Counted from the stretch's first letter, positions 35,057 through 45,042 are shown. The stretch: DNA of 64,000 bases from Kaistia dalseonensis (GCF_030814715.1 NZ_JAUSVO010000001.1:1-64000), one strand, 5' to 3'. Numbers and translations: made by a program. Notes: a model not told the origin generated them from the letters alone.

Positions 35057-36112
35057 ATGAAGACGATCAAGGGACCGGCCATTTTCCTGGCCCAGTTCGC
35101 GGGCGATGCCGCGCCGTTCAATTCGTTCGACGCGATCTGCGGCTGGGCCGCCTCGCTCGGCTACAAGGGTGTGCAGATCCCGACCTGGGACAGCCGCCTG
35201 ATCGATCTGAACAAGGCCTCGGACTCGAAGGACTATTGCGACGAGCTCGCCGGCACCGCCGACAAATACGGCCTTGAGATCACGGAGCTCTCCTCGCACA
35301 TCATCGGCCAGCTCGTCGCCGTTCATCCGGTCTATGACGAGCTGATGGACGGCTTTGCCGTTCCGGCCGTGCGCGGCAATCCGAAGGCGCGTCAGGAATG
35401 GGCCGTCGACCATCTGAAGCGCTGCGCGCGCGCCTCGAAGAACCTTGGCCTGAAGGCGCATCCGACCTTCTCCGGCGCGCTCGCCTGGCCGTTCCTCTAT
35501 CCCTTCCCGCAGCGCCCGGCCGGCCTGGTGGAAGAGGCCTTCGCCGAACTCGGCCGCCGCTGGACGCCGATCCTGGACGTGTTCGAGGAGAACGGCGTCG
35601 ACGTCGCCTATGAGATCCATCCGAGCGAGGATCTGCATGACGGCATCACCTTCGAGATGTTCCTCGAGGAGGTGAAGAACCATCCGCGCGCCAACCTGCT
35701 CTACGATCCCTCGCACTTCGTGCTGCAGCAGCTCGACTATCTCGACTACATCGACATCTATCACGAGCGCATCAAGGCGTTCCATGTGAAGGACGCCGAG
35801 TTCAACCCGACCGGCCGCCAGGGCGTCTATGGCGGCTATCAGAGCTGGGTCAATCGCGCCGGCCGCTTCCGTTCGCTCGGCGACGGCCAGGTCGATTTCG
35901 GCGCGATCTTCTCCAAGCTCACCGCGTATGACTATGCGAGCTGGGCGGTGCTGGAATGGGAATGCGCGCTCAAGCATCCCGAAGATGGCGCGCGTGAAGG
36001 CGCCGAATTCATCAAGGCCCACATCATTCGCGTCTCCGAATACGCGTTCGACGATTTCGCGGGCTCCGGCACCGACGAAGCCGCCAACCGCCGCATCCTC
36101 GGCATCGCGTAG
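35057..36112 (+). CDS. Sugar phosphate isomerase/epimerase (AP-endonuclease-2 fold)
   Basis: A 351-residue TIM-barrel enzyme of the xylose-isomerase-like/IolE-IolI group. Metal ligands are suggested by the glutamate in AYEIHPSED (near 190), aspartate and histidine in LLYDPSHFVL (near 215), histidine in KAFHVKD (near 247) and glutamate in AVLEWECALKHPEDG (near 305). It probably isomerises or epimerises a keto sugar or inositol derivative made by the neighbouring dehydrogenase. An AGGAGG site precedes the ATG. It starts 65 bp after the regulator. The exact substrate cannot be read from sequence. Confidence 0.88.
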   Translation: MKTIKGPAIFLAQFAGDAAPFNSFDAICGWAASLGYKGVQIPTWDSRLIDLNKASDSKDYCDELAGTADKYGLEITELSSHIIGQLVAVHPVYDELMDGFAVPAVRGNPKARQEWAVDHLKRCARASKNLGLKAHPTFSGALAWPFLYPFPQRPAGLVEEAFAELGRRWTPILDVFEENGVDVAYEIHPSEDLHDGITFEMFLEEVKNHPRANLLYDPSHFVLQQLDYLDYIDIYHERIKAFHVKDAEFNPTGRQGVYGGYQSWVNRAGRFRSLGDGQVDFGAIFSKLTAYDYASWAVLEWECALKHPEDGAREGAEFIKAHIIRVSEYAFDDFAGSGTDEAANRRILGIA

Positions 36113-36299
36113 TCGCACTGTTCTGAACCCGCCCCTTGCGGGAGGGTCGAGACCGGCTTGCCGGTTTGGGGGAGGGGCGCTCGGCCCCCGGGCAAGAAGC
36201 ACCCTTTCCCAAAGCTGCTGCGCGCCTTTGGCCTCCCCCCATTGGGGGAGGTTTGGAAAGGCAGAGATTCCCAATTCAGTCTCCAGAGGGAGAACGCAC
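36113..36299. repeat. Palindromic intergenic element inside the sugar operon
   Basis: The 187-bp gap between isomerase and dehydrogenase holds inverted repeats of the CCTCCCCCxxxGGGGGAGG type: one around 36129-36176 (GCGGGAGGG... GGGGGAGGGGCG) and a tight hairpin at about 36232-36251 (CCTCCCCCC ATT GGGGGAGG). They resemble the elements at 1-616 and 3.3-3.7 kb in style. The operon seems to continue across them. Confidence 0.75.
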
Positions 36300-37475
36300 A
36301 TGGCCATTGAAGCCAGCAAGGAAGAAGCCGGCGGACATCGCATCCGCCTCGGCATGGTCGGCGGCGGGCAGGGCGCCTTTATCGGCGCGGTCCACCGCAT
36401 CGCCTCCCGCATTGACGACCAGTACGAGCTGGTCGCCGGCGCGCTGTCCTCCGATGCCGCCCGCGCCAAGGCGTCGGCCAAGGATCTGGGCATCGCCGAT
36501 GACCGCGCCTACACCTCCTTTGCCGAAATGGCGAAGGCCGAGGCCGCGCGGCCGGACGGCATCGAGGCCGTCTCGATCGTGACGCCGAACAACACCCACT
36601 TCCCGGCGGCGAAGGCCTTTCTGGAAGCCGGCATCAACGTGATCTGCGACAAGCCGCTCACCACGACCGTCGCCGAAGCCGAGGAACTGGTGGCGCTGGT
36701 GAAGAAGACCGGCAAGGTCTTCGCCGTCACGCACAACTACACCGGCTATCCGATGATCCGGCAGGCCCGCGCCATGGTCGCCGCCGGCGAACTCGGTGAG
36801 ATCCGTCTGGTCCAGGCGGAATATCCGCAGGACTGGCTGACGGAAAAGGCCGAGGCCGATCCGAACAACAAGCAGGCCGGCTGGCGCACCGATCCGGCCC
36901 GTTCCGGCGCCGGCGGCTGCATCGGCGATATCGGCACGCATGCCTATAATCTTGCCTGCTTCGTCTCGGGCCTCGAACTTGACCAGCTCCTCGCGCAGCT
37001 CTCGACCTTCGTCGAGGGCCGCCTGCTCGACGACGATGTCCAGATCCTGCTGAAATGGAAGGGCGGCGCCAAGGGCATGCTCTGGGCGAGCCAGGTCGCG
37101 GTCGGCAACGAGAACGGCCTCAAGCTCCGCGTCTACGGCACGAAGGGCGGCCTCGAATGGACGCAGGCCGACCCGAACTATCTCTGGTTCACCAAATTCG
37201 GCCAGCCCAAGCAGTTGCTGACCCGCGGCGGTGCCGGAGCATGGCCGGAGGCGGCCCGCGTGACGCGCGTCCCCAGCGGTCATCCGGAAGGCTATCTGGA
37301 AGGCTTCGCCAATATCTACACCGAGGCCGCCCGTGCCATCCGCGCCGCGCGCGAGGGCAAAGAGGCCGGTGCCGAGGTGATCTTCCCGAGCGTCGAGGAC
37401 GGCCTGACCGGCATGAAGTTCATCGATGCCGCAGTGAAGTCGTCGCAGGCGGGCAACGTCTGGACCAAGGTCTGA
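36300..37475 (+). CDS. Gfo/Idh/MocA-family sugar or inositol dehydrogenase
   Basis: A 391-residue NAD(P)-dependent oxidoreductase. The Rossmann fold opens with RLGMVGGGQGAFIGAVHR (about 15-32); the catalytic lysine is in ICDKPLTTT (near 118), and GGCIGDIGTHAYNLACF (near 205) contains the conserved aspartate and histidine (D-I-G-T-H). It would oxidise a cyclic polyol or sugar hydroxyl to a keto product, feeding the isomerase encoded upstream. The ATG has an AGAGGGAG site. It ends one base before the ATPase start, so the transport genes are coupled to it. Confidence 0.92.
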   Translation: MAIEASKEEAGGHRIRLGMVGGGQGAFIGAVHRIASRIDDQYELVAGALSSDAARAKASAKDLGIADDRAYTSFAEMAKAEAARPDGIEAVSIVTPNNTHFPAAKAFLEAGINVICDKPLTTTVAEAEELVALVKKTGKVFAVTHNYTGYPMIRQARAMVAAGELGEIRLVQAEYPQDWLTEKAEADPNNKQAGWRTDPARSGAGGCIGDIGTHAYNLACFVSGLELDQLLAQLSTFVEGRLLDDDVQILLKWKGGAKGMLWASQVAVGNENGLKLRVYGTKGGLEWTQADPNYLWFTKFGQPKQLLTRGGAGAWPEAARVTRVPSGHPEGYLEGFANIYTEAARAIRAAREGKEAGAEVIFPSVEDGLTGMKFIDAAVKSSQAGNVWTKV

Positions 37476-37476
37476 C

Positions 37477-39033
37477 ATGGCGACCGCCTTTGCAAACGAG
37501 ACCGCGACCCCGTCGGATCGGCCTCTGCTGGAGGCGGTCGGCATCTCCAGATCGTTCGGCCCCGTCGAGGTGCTGTCGAACATCAACCTCGCTTTGATGC
37601 CGGGCGAGGTTCACGCCATCATCGGCGAGAATGGTGCCGGCAAGTCGACATTGATGAAGATCCTGGCCGGCCATCTGCCGCCGACCAGGGGCACGCTGAA
37701 GATCGACGGCGAGCCGGTGGCGTTCACCGGCCCGGTCGATGCCGAACATCGCGGCATCGTGCTGGTGCATCAGGAAATCCTGCTCGCCCCCGATCTCACC
37801 GTGGCGCAGAACATCTATCTCGGCCGCGAGATCCGAAAGGGGCTCACGCTCGACGATCGCGCCATGAACAAGGGCGCCGCGCAGGCCGTGCACAGCCTCG
37901 GCGCCGATATCGAGCCGACGACGGTGGTGGGCCGCCTCTCGATCGCCAAGCGCCAATTGGTGCAGATCGCCCGCGCCCTGCTGGTGCCGCAGCGCGTCGT
38001 CATCTTCGACGAGCCGACGGCCTCGCTCACGCTGACCGAGACCGACGCGCTGCTCAAGGTCATCGGCGAGATCCGGCGCCGTGGGGCGGCCGTGCTCTAT
38101 ATTTCTCATCGCCTGCCCGAGGTGAAGGAGATCGCCGACCGCGTCACCGTGCTGCGCGACGGCAAGCTGATCACGACGCGCGACGCCGAAGGGCTCGAGC
38201 CGGTCGACATGGCGCGGCTGATGGTCGGGCGCGATGTCGCCAAGCTCTATCCCGATCGTGTCGCCGCGATCGCGCCGACGCTGGCGCTCGAAGTCGAGGG
38301 CATGAACGTCCCCGGCTATGCCGAAAATGCGAGCTTCGTCCTGAAGAAGGGCGAGATCCTCGGCTTTGCCGGCCTTGTCGGCGCCGGCCGCACCGAGCTT
38401 CTCGAAGGCGTGGTCGGGCTCCGGCGCGGCAGCGGCAAGGTCAAGCTCAATGGCCATCCCGTGCATTTCGTCACGCCGCGCGACAGCATGCGCGCCGGCA
38501 TCGTCTATTTGAGCGAGGACCGGAAGGGCAAGGGCCTGCTGCTCGCCCAGGACCTGCGCATCAATGTGACGCTGGCGGCGCTCGGCCAGTTCGTGCGCGG
38601 CCTCCTGATCGACCGGAAGAAGGAAGCGGCGGCGCTCGACGGCGCGATCACGGAGTTCGACATCCGGACGCGGCGCAAGGACCTGCTCGCCGGCCAGCTC
38701 TCGGGCGGCAACCAGCAGAAGCTGCTGCTCGCCAAGATGATGCTCCTGAACCCCGATATTGTCGTGATCGACGAGCCGACGCGCGGCATCGACATCGGCA
38801 CGAAGGAGCAGATCTACAAGTTCATCGCCGATCTGGCGGCGGGCGGCAGATCCGTGATCGTCATTTCATCGGAGATGCCTGAACTGATCGGAATCTGCGA
38901 CAGGATCGTCGTGATGCGGGGCGGGAGGATCGTCGGCGAAGTCACCGGCGACCGCATGACCGAGGACGAGATCGTCGTTTACGCCACGGGTGTGACATCG
39001 AGGGAGGCCGCCTCGATGGCGGGACATGCATGA
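37477..39033 (+). CDS. CUT2-type sugar ABC transporter ATPase (two domains)
   Basis: A 518-residue duplicated ATPase of the RbsA/MglA type. Domain 1 has Walker A GENGAGKSTLMKIL (about 50), signature LSIAKRQLVQIAR and Walker B VVIFDEPTASL. Domain 2 has the usual degenerate nucleotide loop GLVGAGRTELLEG, signature LSGGNQQKLLLAK and VVIDEPTRGID. It powers uptake with the permease and binding protein encoded next. The stop overlaps the permease start by 4 bp. Confidence 0.95.
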   Translation: MATAFANETATPSDRPLLEAVGISRSFGPVEVLSNINLALMPGEVHAIIGENGAGKSTLMKILAGHLPPTRGTLKIDGEPVAFTGPVDAEHRGIVLVHQEILLAPDLTVAQNIYLGREIRKGLTLDDRAMNKGAAQAVHSLGADIEPTTVVGRLSIAKRQLVQIARALLVPQRVVIFDEPTASLTLTETDALLKVIGEIRRRGAAVLYISHRLPEVKEIADRVTVLRDGKLITTRDAEGLEPVDMARLMVGRDVAKLYPDRVAAIAPTLALEVEGMNVPGYAENASFVLKKGEILGFAGLVGAGRTELLEGVVGLRRGSGKVKLNGHPVHFVTPRDSMRAGIVYLSEDRKGKGLLLAQDLRINVTLAALGQFVRGLLIDRKKEAAALDGAITEFDIRTRRKDLLAGQLSGGNQQKLLLAKMMLLNPDIVVIDEPTRGIDIGTKEQIYKFIADLAAGGRSVIVISSEMPELIGICDRIVVMRGGRIVGEVTGDRMTEDEIVVYATGVTSREAASMAGHA

Positions 39034-40031
39034 GCGATACGACCACGACTGCAGGCGAGAAGCGATCGCTGCGCGACATTGACCTGAGGGCCGTCGCCCC
39101 CTTCGTGGCGCTGGCCGTGCTGCTGGTGCTCGGCGCGCTGGTCAATCCCAATTTCCTCGGCATGGACAATCTGCTGAACGTCCTGACCCGCAGCGCCTTC
39201 ATCGCGATCATCGCCGTCGGCGCCACCTTCGTGATCTCGGCCGGCGGCCTCGATCTCTCGGTCGGCTCCATGTCGGCCTTCGTCGCCGGCGTGATGATCC
39301 TGTTCATGAACTCGGGCGCCGTCGCTGGCATCTTCCCGATGCTGGCGGCCGCCATGCTGCTCGCGGTCGTCGTCGGCGGGCTCTGCGGCCTCGCCAATGG
39401 CACGATCACGACGGTCGGGCGCATCGAGCCCTTCATCGTGACGCTCGGCACGATGGGCATCTTCCGCGCGCTGGTGATCTGGCTCGCCGAGGGCGGCTCG
39501 ATCGCCATGAAGGCGCCGGATCTGCGCGCCGCCTACCGGCCGGTCTATTTCGGCAATGTACTCGGCGTGCCGATCCCGGTTCTCGTCATCATCGCGGTGG
39601 GGCTGATCGGCGCCTTCATCCTGTATCGCACCGCCTTTGGCCGCCATGTCATCGCGGTCGGCTCGAACGAGGATGTCGCGCGTTATTCCGGCATCCCGGT
39701 CAACCGGGTGCGCACGCTCACCTATGTGATCCAAGGCGTCTGCGTCGCCATCGCCGTGCTGGTCTATGTGCCCCGCCTCGGCGCCGCGACGCCGACCACG
39801 GGCCTGCTTTGGGAGTTGCAGGCGATCACCGCGGTGGTCATCGGCGGCACGGCGCTTAGGGGTGGCGTCGGCCGCATCTGGGGCACGATCTGCGGCGCAC
39901 TGATCCTCGAGGTCGTCGGCAACATCATGGTGCTGTCCGATCTCGTCAGCGAATACCTCATCGGAGCCGTCCAGGGCGCGATCATCATCATAGCGATGCT
40001 GGTTCAGCGTTCCCTGATGCGGCGGCGTTGA
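39030..40031 (+). CDS. CUT2-type sugar ABC transporter permease
   Basis: A 333-residue inner-membrane permease of the RbsC/BPD_transp_2 family with about eight to ten helices. Family marks are FVISAGGLDLSVGSMSAFVAG (about 67-87) and AVVIGGTALRGGVGRIWGT (about 270-288). It would act as a homodimer with the ATPase. The ATG overlaps the ATPase stop. A 57-bp gap with a GGGAG site leads to the binding-protein gene. Confidence 0.94.
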   Translation: MSDTTTTAGEKRSLRDIDLRAVAPFVALAVLLVLGALVNPNFLGMDNLLNVLTRSAFIAIIAVGATFVISAGGLDLSVGSMSAFVAGVMILFMNSGAVAGIFPMLAAAMLLAVVVGGLCGLANGTITTVGRIEPFIVTLGTMGIFRALVIWLAEGGSIAMKAPDLRAAYRPVYFGNVLGVPIPVLVIIAVGLIGAFILYRTAFGRHVIAVGSNEDVARYSGIPVNRVRTLTYVIQGVCVAIAVLVYVPRLGAATPTTGLLWELQAITAVVIGGTALRGGVGRIWGTICGALILEVVGNIMVLSDLVSEYLIGAVQGAIIIIAMLVQRSLMRRR

Positions 40032-40088
40032 GGCCAGTGGAGGATTGAACCCACCTCGTTTCGCGGGTTCGCAATAGGGAGAGAACAT

Positions 40089-41033
40089 ATGAGGAAGCTT
40101 CTACTCGGATCGGTCGCCCTGGGCTTGATGCTCGCGGCCGGTGTCGCACAGGCACAGGAAAAGAAGACCATCGCCGTTTCGATCCCGGCCGCCGATCATG
40201 GCTGGACCGGCGGCGTCGTCTATCATGCGGAACAGGAAGCCAAGGCGCTCGAAGCCCGCTATCCCGGCCTCAAGGTGATCGTCAAGACGTCGCCGGATGG
40301 CGCGTCGCAGGCCAATGCGCTCGAAGACCTGACCACGCAGGGCATCGATGCGCTGGTGACGCTGCCGCATAATTCGGACGAGCTCACCGACCCGATCCGA
40401 CAGGTCAAGTCGAAGGGCGTGTTCATCACCGTCGTCGACCGTGCGCTCACCGACAACACCGTCGCCGACCTCTACGTCGCCGGCAACAATCCGGCGCTCG
40501 GCCGCGTCGCGGGCGCGTACATCAAGGAAAAGCTGAACGGCAAGGGTAACGTCGTCGTCATCCGCGGCCTGCCAATCGTCATCGACGAGGAGCGCAACAA
40601 GGGCTTCGACGAGGGAATCGCCGGCAGCGACATCAAGGTTCTCGATCGCCAGTTCGGCAATTGGAGCCGCGATGACGCCTTCAAGATCATGCAGGACTAT
40701 CTGTCGAAATATCCGCAGATCGACGCTGTCTGGACGCAGGACGACGACATGGCCGTTGGTGTGCTCGAGGCCATCAACCAGGCCAAGCGCACCGACATCC
40801 AGTTCGTCATCGCCGGTGCCGGCATGAAGGACATGATCAAGAAGGTCATGGATGGCGATAAGATGATCCCGGTCGACATCCTCTATCCGCCGGCGATGGT
40901 CGCCGTCGCGATGGATCTGACGGCTGCCGGTCTCTACGACAAGCTCCCGGTGCGCGGCAGCTACATCCTCGATGCCACGCTGGTCACCAAGGAAAACGCG
41001 TCGCAGTTCTATTACCCGGATTCGCCGTTCTGA
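40089..41033 (+). CDS. Periplasmic sugar-binding protein (Peripla_BP_4)
   Basis: A 314-residue substrate-binding protein. The signal peptide runs to about residue 22 (cleavage after AQA). The mature protein starts EKKTIAVSIPAADHGWTGGV; the D-H-G-W-T-G-G segment and later VDRALTDNTVADLYVAGNN and VWTQDDDMAVGVLEA are typical of ribose/galactose/inositol-type binding proteins. It captures the substrate for the CUT2 importer. A terminator follows within 25 bp, so it closes the LacI operon. The ligand is unknown. Confidence 0.93.
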   Translation: MRKLLLGSVALGLMLAAGVAQAQEKKTIAVSIPAADHGWTGGVVYHAEQEAKALEARYPGLKVIVKTSPDGASQANALEDLTTQGIDALVTLPHNSDELTDPIRQVKSKGVFITVVDRALTDNTVADLYVAGNNPALGRVAGAYIKEKLNGKGNVVVIRGLPIVIDEERNKGFDEGIAGSDIKVLDRQFGNWSRDDAFKIMQDYLSKYPQIDAVWTQDDDMAVGVLEAINQAKRTDIQFVIAGAGMKDMIKKVMDGDKMIPVDILYPPAMVAVAMDLTAAGLYDKLPVRGSYILDATLVTKENASQFYYPDSPF

Positions 41034-41056
41034 TCGGATGATCCTGGAAGACGGGG

Positions 41057-41079
41057 AGGGGCGCCGCGGCGCCCCTTTT
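41057..41079 (+). terminator. Rho-independent terminator of the LacI sugar operon
   Basis: GGGGCG and CGCCCC arms around CCGCGG, followed by TTTT. The T-run ends where the convergent TadG-like gene stops, so the element may serve both strands. Confidence 0.85.
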
Positions 41080-41486
41080 CACGAGCCGTCGACGGGCTCT
41101 GTGGCGTCCTGCCCAACGGCGTCGGCCGCGACACGGCCGGACGCCTGCACGGCGAGCGATCTGACGCCGAGCACGCTCGATAGCGTCGTTGGCACGGCGG
41201 CGGTGGCCGTGCCCGAGAGGCCGCCGGCCTCGATCTGGAAGCTGCGGCTGGCGATCTGCGCGATCGATTGCGGTGTATCGGCATCGAAGACGGCCTCCGC
41301 CGTCGCGACGCGCCTTCCGGCCGGCGCCAGCGCGGCCTCACGCAGCGCGGTGTCGAGCCGCTGCTGCAGTTCGCTCTTGGCGAGCACGCGACGCGAGAGG
41401 TCGATGGCGCTCCCCGTAATGCCGACCAGCGCGATCGAACAGACGGCGAAGATCACGGCCATGTCGGCGCTGTTGGCGCGACGCAT
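41079..41486 (-). CDS. Short TadG-like pilus-assembly related protein
   Basis: A protein of about 135 residues (171 if the ATG at 41597 is used; I prefer 41486 because of its AGGA site). The N-terminal helix SADMAVIFAVCSIALVGITGSAIDLSRR is the Tad/TadE-TadG anchor. The region LQQRLDTALREAAL and the later ATAAVPTTLSSVLGVRSLAVQASGRV match the segment after the anchor in TadG-like proteins. The usual long C-terminal von Willebrand part is absent, so this is a short or truncated member. It stands alone, convergent with the sugar operon, with no tad genes nearby. Confidence 0.75.
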   Translation of the reverse strand: MRRANSADMAVIFAVCSIALVGITGSAIDLSRRVLAKSELQQRLDTALREAALAPAGRRVATAEAVFDADTPQSIAQIASRSFQIEAGGLSGTATAAVPTTLSSVLGVRSLAVQASGRVAADAVGQDATEPVDGS

Positions 41487-41854
41487 GGTCCTCAGTTCAG
41501 CCTCCCGTCCGACGCGGGATCGATAGGGGGCATTGAGACGGCGTATCAACTCGGCAAGCCTCGGCAATCCGGCCATCAGCGGCCAATTCGTAAACATCTA
41601 CGCAGCCGCGGCTTAAGCCTTCCTGAAATGGCACAGCGAGAGAGTCTTAACGTCGATTAAGGATATCGGCCGGGAATGAGCCTCAACGCTCGGGAACGTC
41701 CCGAGTGCATCGCCATTGTAGCGGCGGGGCCGATTGTCTTATGCTTTAGGGAACGTGACGTGGCGTTAAGAATTTGCCATCGTTGTGCGCCGCACTTGAT
41801 CTGCTATAAGCACGCGCGGCCGCCGGTGGGAGCGGTGAACCAAATGGCCAGTCG
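41487..41854. other. Leader region between the TadG-like gene and kup
   Basis: About 370 bp without a supported gene except a possible 5' extension of the TadG-like protein to 41597. A TTGTGC (41783-41788) - 16 bp - TATAAG (41805-41810) pair is a candidate promoter for kup, 45 bp before its ATG. No riboswitch or repeat was recognised. Confidence 0.35.
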
Positions 41855-43813
41855 ATGTCTCTGAACATGCCGGGACCCAGTGCGGGGGCGCCAGCTCCTG
41901 CGGCGGCAATAGCGAGCCCGTCGGGAGCCCAGTCGGAAGAGCAGAGCGCGACGGTCCATGCCGGTTTCTGGACGCTCGCCCTCGGTTCGGTCGGCGTCGT
42001 CTATGGCGACATCGGCACCAGTGTCATCTACGCGCTGCGCGAAGCGCTGCACGCGGCCAACCATGCCCACGGCCAGATCGTGCGCGAGGATGTGATCAGC
42101 ATCATCTCGCTCATCATCTGGACGCTGACGATCATCGTCACGCTCAAATATGTCGTCATTTTGCTCAGGGCCGACAATAATGGCGAAGGCGGCACGCTTT
42201 CGCTGATGGCGCTCGCCAGCCGGACGATGGGCAAGTCGGCGCCGGTCGTGTTCGTGCTCGGCGTCGCCGGCGCGGCGCTCTTCTACGGCGATGCGGTGAT
42301 TACGCCCGCCATTTCAGTGCTGTCCGCGGTGGAAGGCCTCAAGCTCGTCACGCCCTCGCTCGACAGCTACATCATCCCGATCACGATCGCGATCATCGCC
42401 GCGCTCTTCCTCGTCCAGCGCTACGGCACGGCGCGCGTCGCCTCGCTGTTCGGCCCGATCACGGCGGTCTGGTTCGTGGTCATGACCATCGGCGGCTTCA
42501 TGCACATAGCCGACGATCCCGGCATCTTCGCCGCGCTGAATCCCTACCACGCCGTCCGCTATATCTGGGTCAACGGCTATACCGGCCTCATCGTCATCGG
42601 CGCGGTCTTCCTGTCCGTGACGGGCGCCGAGGCGCTTTATGCCGATCTCGGCCATTTCGGGCGCAAGCCGATCCAGGCCGCCTGGCTCGGCTTCGTCTTC
42701 CCCGCGCTCGCGGCAAACTATCTCGGCCAGGGCGCTCTGGTGCTCGCCAATCCGAAGGCGATCGAGAATCCCTTCTTCCTGCTCTTCCCGGAATGGGCGG
42801 TGCTGCCGGTCGTCATCCTCGCCACCATGGCGACGGTCATCGCCTCGCAGGCGGTCATCACCGGCGCTTATTCGATGACGCGCCAGGCGATCCAGCTGAA
42901 GCTGCTGCCGCGCATGGATATCGAGCACACCTCCGAGCACCATGCCGGCCAGATCTACATGCCGCAGGTCAACACGCTGCTGATGGTTGCCGTGCTGATG
43001 CTCGTGATCCTGTTCGGCTCGTCCTCCAAGCTCGCCACCGCCTATGGCATCTCCGTCACCGGCGAAATGGTGATCACGGCCTGCCTCGCCTTCATCGTGG
43101 TCTGGCGCTTCTGGCATTGGCCGATGTGGGTCGCCGCCGCCCTGATCGCGCCGTTCCTGGTCATCGATCTCGTCTTCCTCGGCGCGAACCTGATCAAGAT
43201 CACCGAGGGTGGCTGGGTGCCGCTGCTCTTCGCCTTCTCGATCATGGTGATCATGCGGTCCTGGGTGCGCGGCACCAAGATCCTGTTCGACAAGAACCGC
43301 CGCAACGACGTGCCGCTGAACGAACTCGTCAAGAACCTCGAGAAGAGCAGCGTCGTGCGGGTTCCCGGCACGGCCGTGTTCCTGACCAGCGATCCCGAGA
43401 CGGCGCCGTCATCGCTGCTGCACAGCCTGAAGCACTATCGCGTGCTGCATCAGAAGAACGTGCTGCTCACCGTGATTTCGGCCAATGTCCCGCGCGTCGA
43501 CGATGCCGACCGCGTGCGGATCGAGCCGATCAACGACAGCTTCACGCGCGTGTTCATGACGTTCGGCTACATGGAGACGCCGAACGTGCCGAAGGCGCTC
43601 GGCCTCTGCCGCAAGCAGGGCTGGAAATACGACATCATGTCGACGTCGTTCTTCCTGTCGCGCCGCTCGATCAAGCCCGCCAATGATCGCCTGTTCTCGC
43701 GCCTGCAGGACAAGCTGTTCATCAAGCTCGCCATCAATGCGAGCGACGCGACGGAGTATTTCCATATTCCGACCGGCCGCGTGGTCGAAATCGGCACGCA
43801 GATGACGATCTGA
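41855..43813 (+). CDS. kup: Kup-family low-affinity potassium transporter
   Basis: A 652-residue proton-coupled K+ importer. The selectivity-related start of the family is visible as [21 protein letters not shown] (about 48-66) and [13 protein letters not shown] (about 108). About twelve transmembrane helices cover residues 45-470, followed by a cytoplasmic domain with [13 protein letters not shown]. The second position of the family's T-S-P-L-Y is changed to T-S-V-I-Y, a common rhizobial variant. It is monocistronic, convergent with the MFS gene. Confidence 0.95.
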   Translation: MSLNMPGPSAGAPAPAAAIASPSGAQSEEQSATVHAGFWTLALGSVGVVYGDIGTSVIYALREALHAANHAHGQIVREDVISIISLIIWTLTIIVTLKYVVILLRADNNGEGGTLSLMALASRTMGKSAPVVFVLGVAGAALFYGDAVITPAISVLSAVEGLKLVTPSLDSYIIPITIAIIAALFLVQRYGTARVASLFGPITAVWFVVMTIGGFMHIADDPGIFAALNPYHAVRYIWVNGYTGLIVIGAVFLSVTGAEALYADLGHFGRKPIQAAWLGFVFPALAANYLGQGALVLANPKAIENPFFLLFPEWAVLPVVILATMATVIASQAVITGAYSMTRQAIQLKLLPRMDIEHTSEHHAGQIYMPQVNTLLMVAVLMLVILFGSSSKLATAYGISVTGEMVITACLAFIVVWRFWHWPMWVAAALIAPFLVIDLVFLGANLIKITEGGWVPLLFAFSIMVIMRSWVRGTKILFDKNRRNDVPLNELVKNLEKSSVVRVPGTAVFLTSDPETAPSSLLHSLKHYRVLHQKNVLLTVISANVPRVDDADRVRIEPINDSFTRVFMTFGYMETPNVPKALGLCRKQGWKYDIMSTSFFLSRRSIKPANDRLFSRLQDKLFIKLAINASDATEYFHIPTGRVVEIGTQMTI

Positions 43814-43825
43814 GGGCTGCCGGGT

Positions 43826-44992
43826 TCAAGGCGAGTCGGGGACCGCTCGCTTCGCGCGCGGCCGCGCGAGGAACACCAGCAACGCGAGGAACCCGGCGGC
43901 CACCGCCACCGGCAGCGCCTCGGCGCCGAACAGGTCGATCAGATAGCCGATCGGTGTGGCGCCGATGACGGAGCCGGCCGAATAGGCCATGCCGAAGCCC
44001 GTCGAGACAATCGCCAGCCGCTGGCCGCGAAAATCCTGCCCGATCAGGACGATGCCGAGCGTATAGACGCCGGCGATCGTGCCGCCCGCGAGAAACAGCG
44101 CCGGCTCCAGCAGCAGCGGCCGCCCCATTGCGACGGGCAGCAGCGCGGTCGTGACCGTCGCGATCAGGGTCGCGCCGATCAGCACGATCCGTCGCCCATG
44201 CCGATCCGCCAGCCAGCCGAGGCCCAGCACCAGCACGGCCTCGCCGAGACTGAACGTCGCGACGAGGCGCGAGGCGGCGGCGTCGGAAAGGCCATGGGCA
44301 AGGCCATAGAGCGGCAGCAGGCTCTGCATGGCGGTCTCGCCGATCCCCGACATGAAGGCGACCAGCATCAGCGAGCCGGCAAAGGCGATCGCGATGCGGA
44401 AATTGCCCGCGCCTTCCAGCCCATGCTCGTCGAGCGTCGTGTCGGCCTCCACCTCGGTCGAGGGAATGAGCATCGAGACGATGGCGCCGACCGCCAGCGG
44501 CACCATGGCGACGACGAGCGGCAGGCTGCCGGTGACGCCGGTGAGACCGAGCGCCAGCGGGCCGACGAACTGGCAGATCGCATAGAGCGTGCCCGAGCCG
44601 GCGATGATGCGGCCGCGGCTGCGATCGTCGACGGCGCCGTTCAGCCAGATCTCGGTCGTTGTCCAGACGGCGGAAAAGCACGTCCCCATGACGAAGCGCG
44701 CGGCAAACCAGACGCCGACATGGTCAAAGGCCAGGATGGCGCCGAACGAGAGGAAGGGAATGGCGAAGAGCAGGGCGACGAGCCGGCCGATGCCCAGCCG
44801 ATCGATCACCTTCGGCAGGAAGGGCCCGACGAAGAGGATGCCGATGCCGGCGAGCGAGGCGTTGAGGCCGATCAGCCAGTTGGCAAGCTCGCGCTTTTCG
44901 AGCGCCAGCGAGAAGAACGGATAGCTGTAGCCATAGAGCAGCGCCTCGGCGCCGATCAGGAACAATATGCCGGCGACGCGCCAGATTCGCAT
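43826..44992 (-). CDS. MFS transporter (YcaD/YfkF-like)
   Basis: A 388-residue membrane protein with twelve predicted helices. Family features: LNASLAGIGILFVGPFLPKVIDRLG (loop 2-3 motif), WTTTEIWLNGAVDDRSRGRI near residue 115 and LGLGWLADRHGRRIVLIGA near 255, the second-half copy of the loop motif. The E-x-W-L-N segment is typical of the YcaD-like group. The start was set at 44992, where homology begins; the upstream frame runs into the preceding gene. It follows the unrecognised 319-aa gene by 50 bp and is probably co-transcribed with it. Substrate unknown. Confidence 0.88.
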   Translation of the reverse strand: MRIWRVAGILFLIGAEALLYGYSYPFFSLALEKRELANWLIGLNASLAGIGILFVGPFLPKVIDRLGIGRLVALLFAIPFLSFGAILAFDHVGVWFAARFVMGTCFSAVWTTTEIWLNGAVDDRSRGRIIAGSGTLYAICQFVGPLALGLTGVTGSLPLVVAMVPLAVGAIVSMLIPSTEVEADTTLDEHGLEGAGNFRIAIAFAGSLMLVAFMSGIGETAMQSLLPLYGLAHGLSDAAASRLVATFSLGEAVLVLGLGWLADRHGRRIVLIGATLIATVTTALLPVAMGRPLLLEPALFLAGGTIAGVYTLGIVLIGQDFRGQRLAIVSTGFGMAYSAGSVIGATPIGYLIDLFGAEALPVAVAAGFLALLVFLARPRAKRAVPDSP

Positions 44993-45042
44993 GGGCCGGA
45001 ATCTCCGATCGATCTGCGTGTGGCGCCGCCGCGGGCCCGCGC

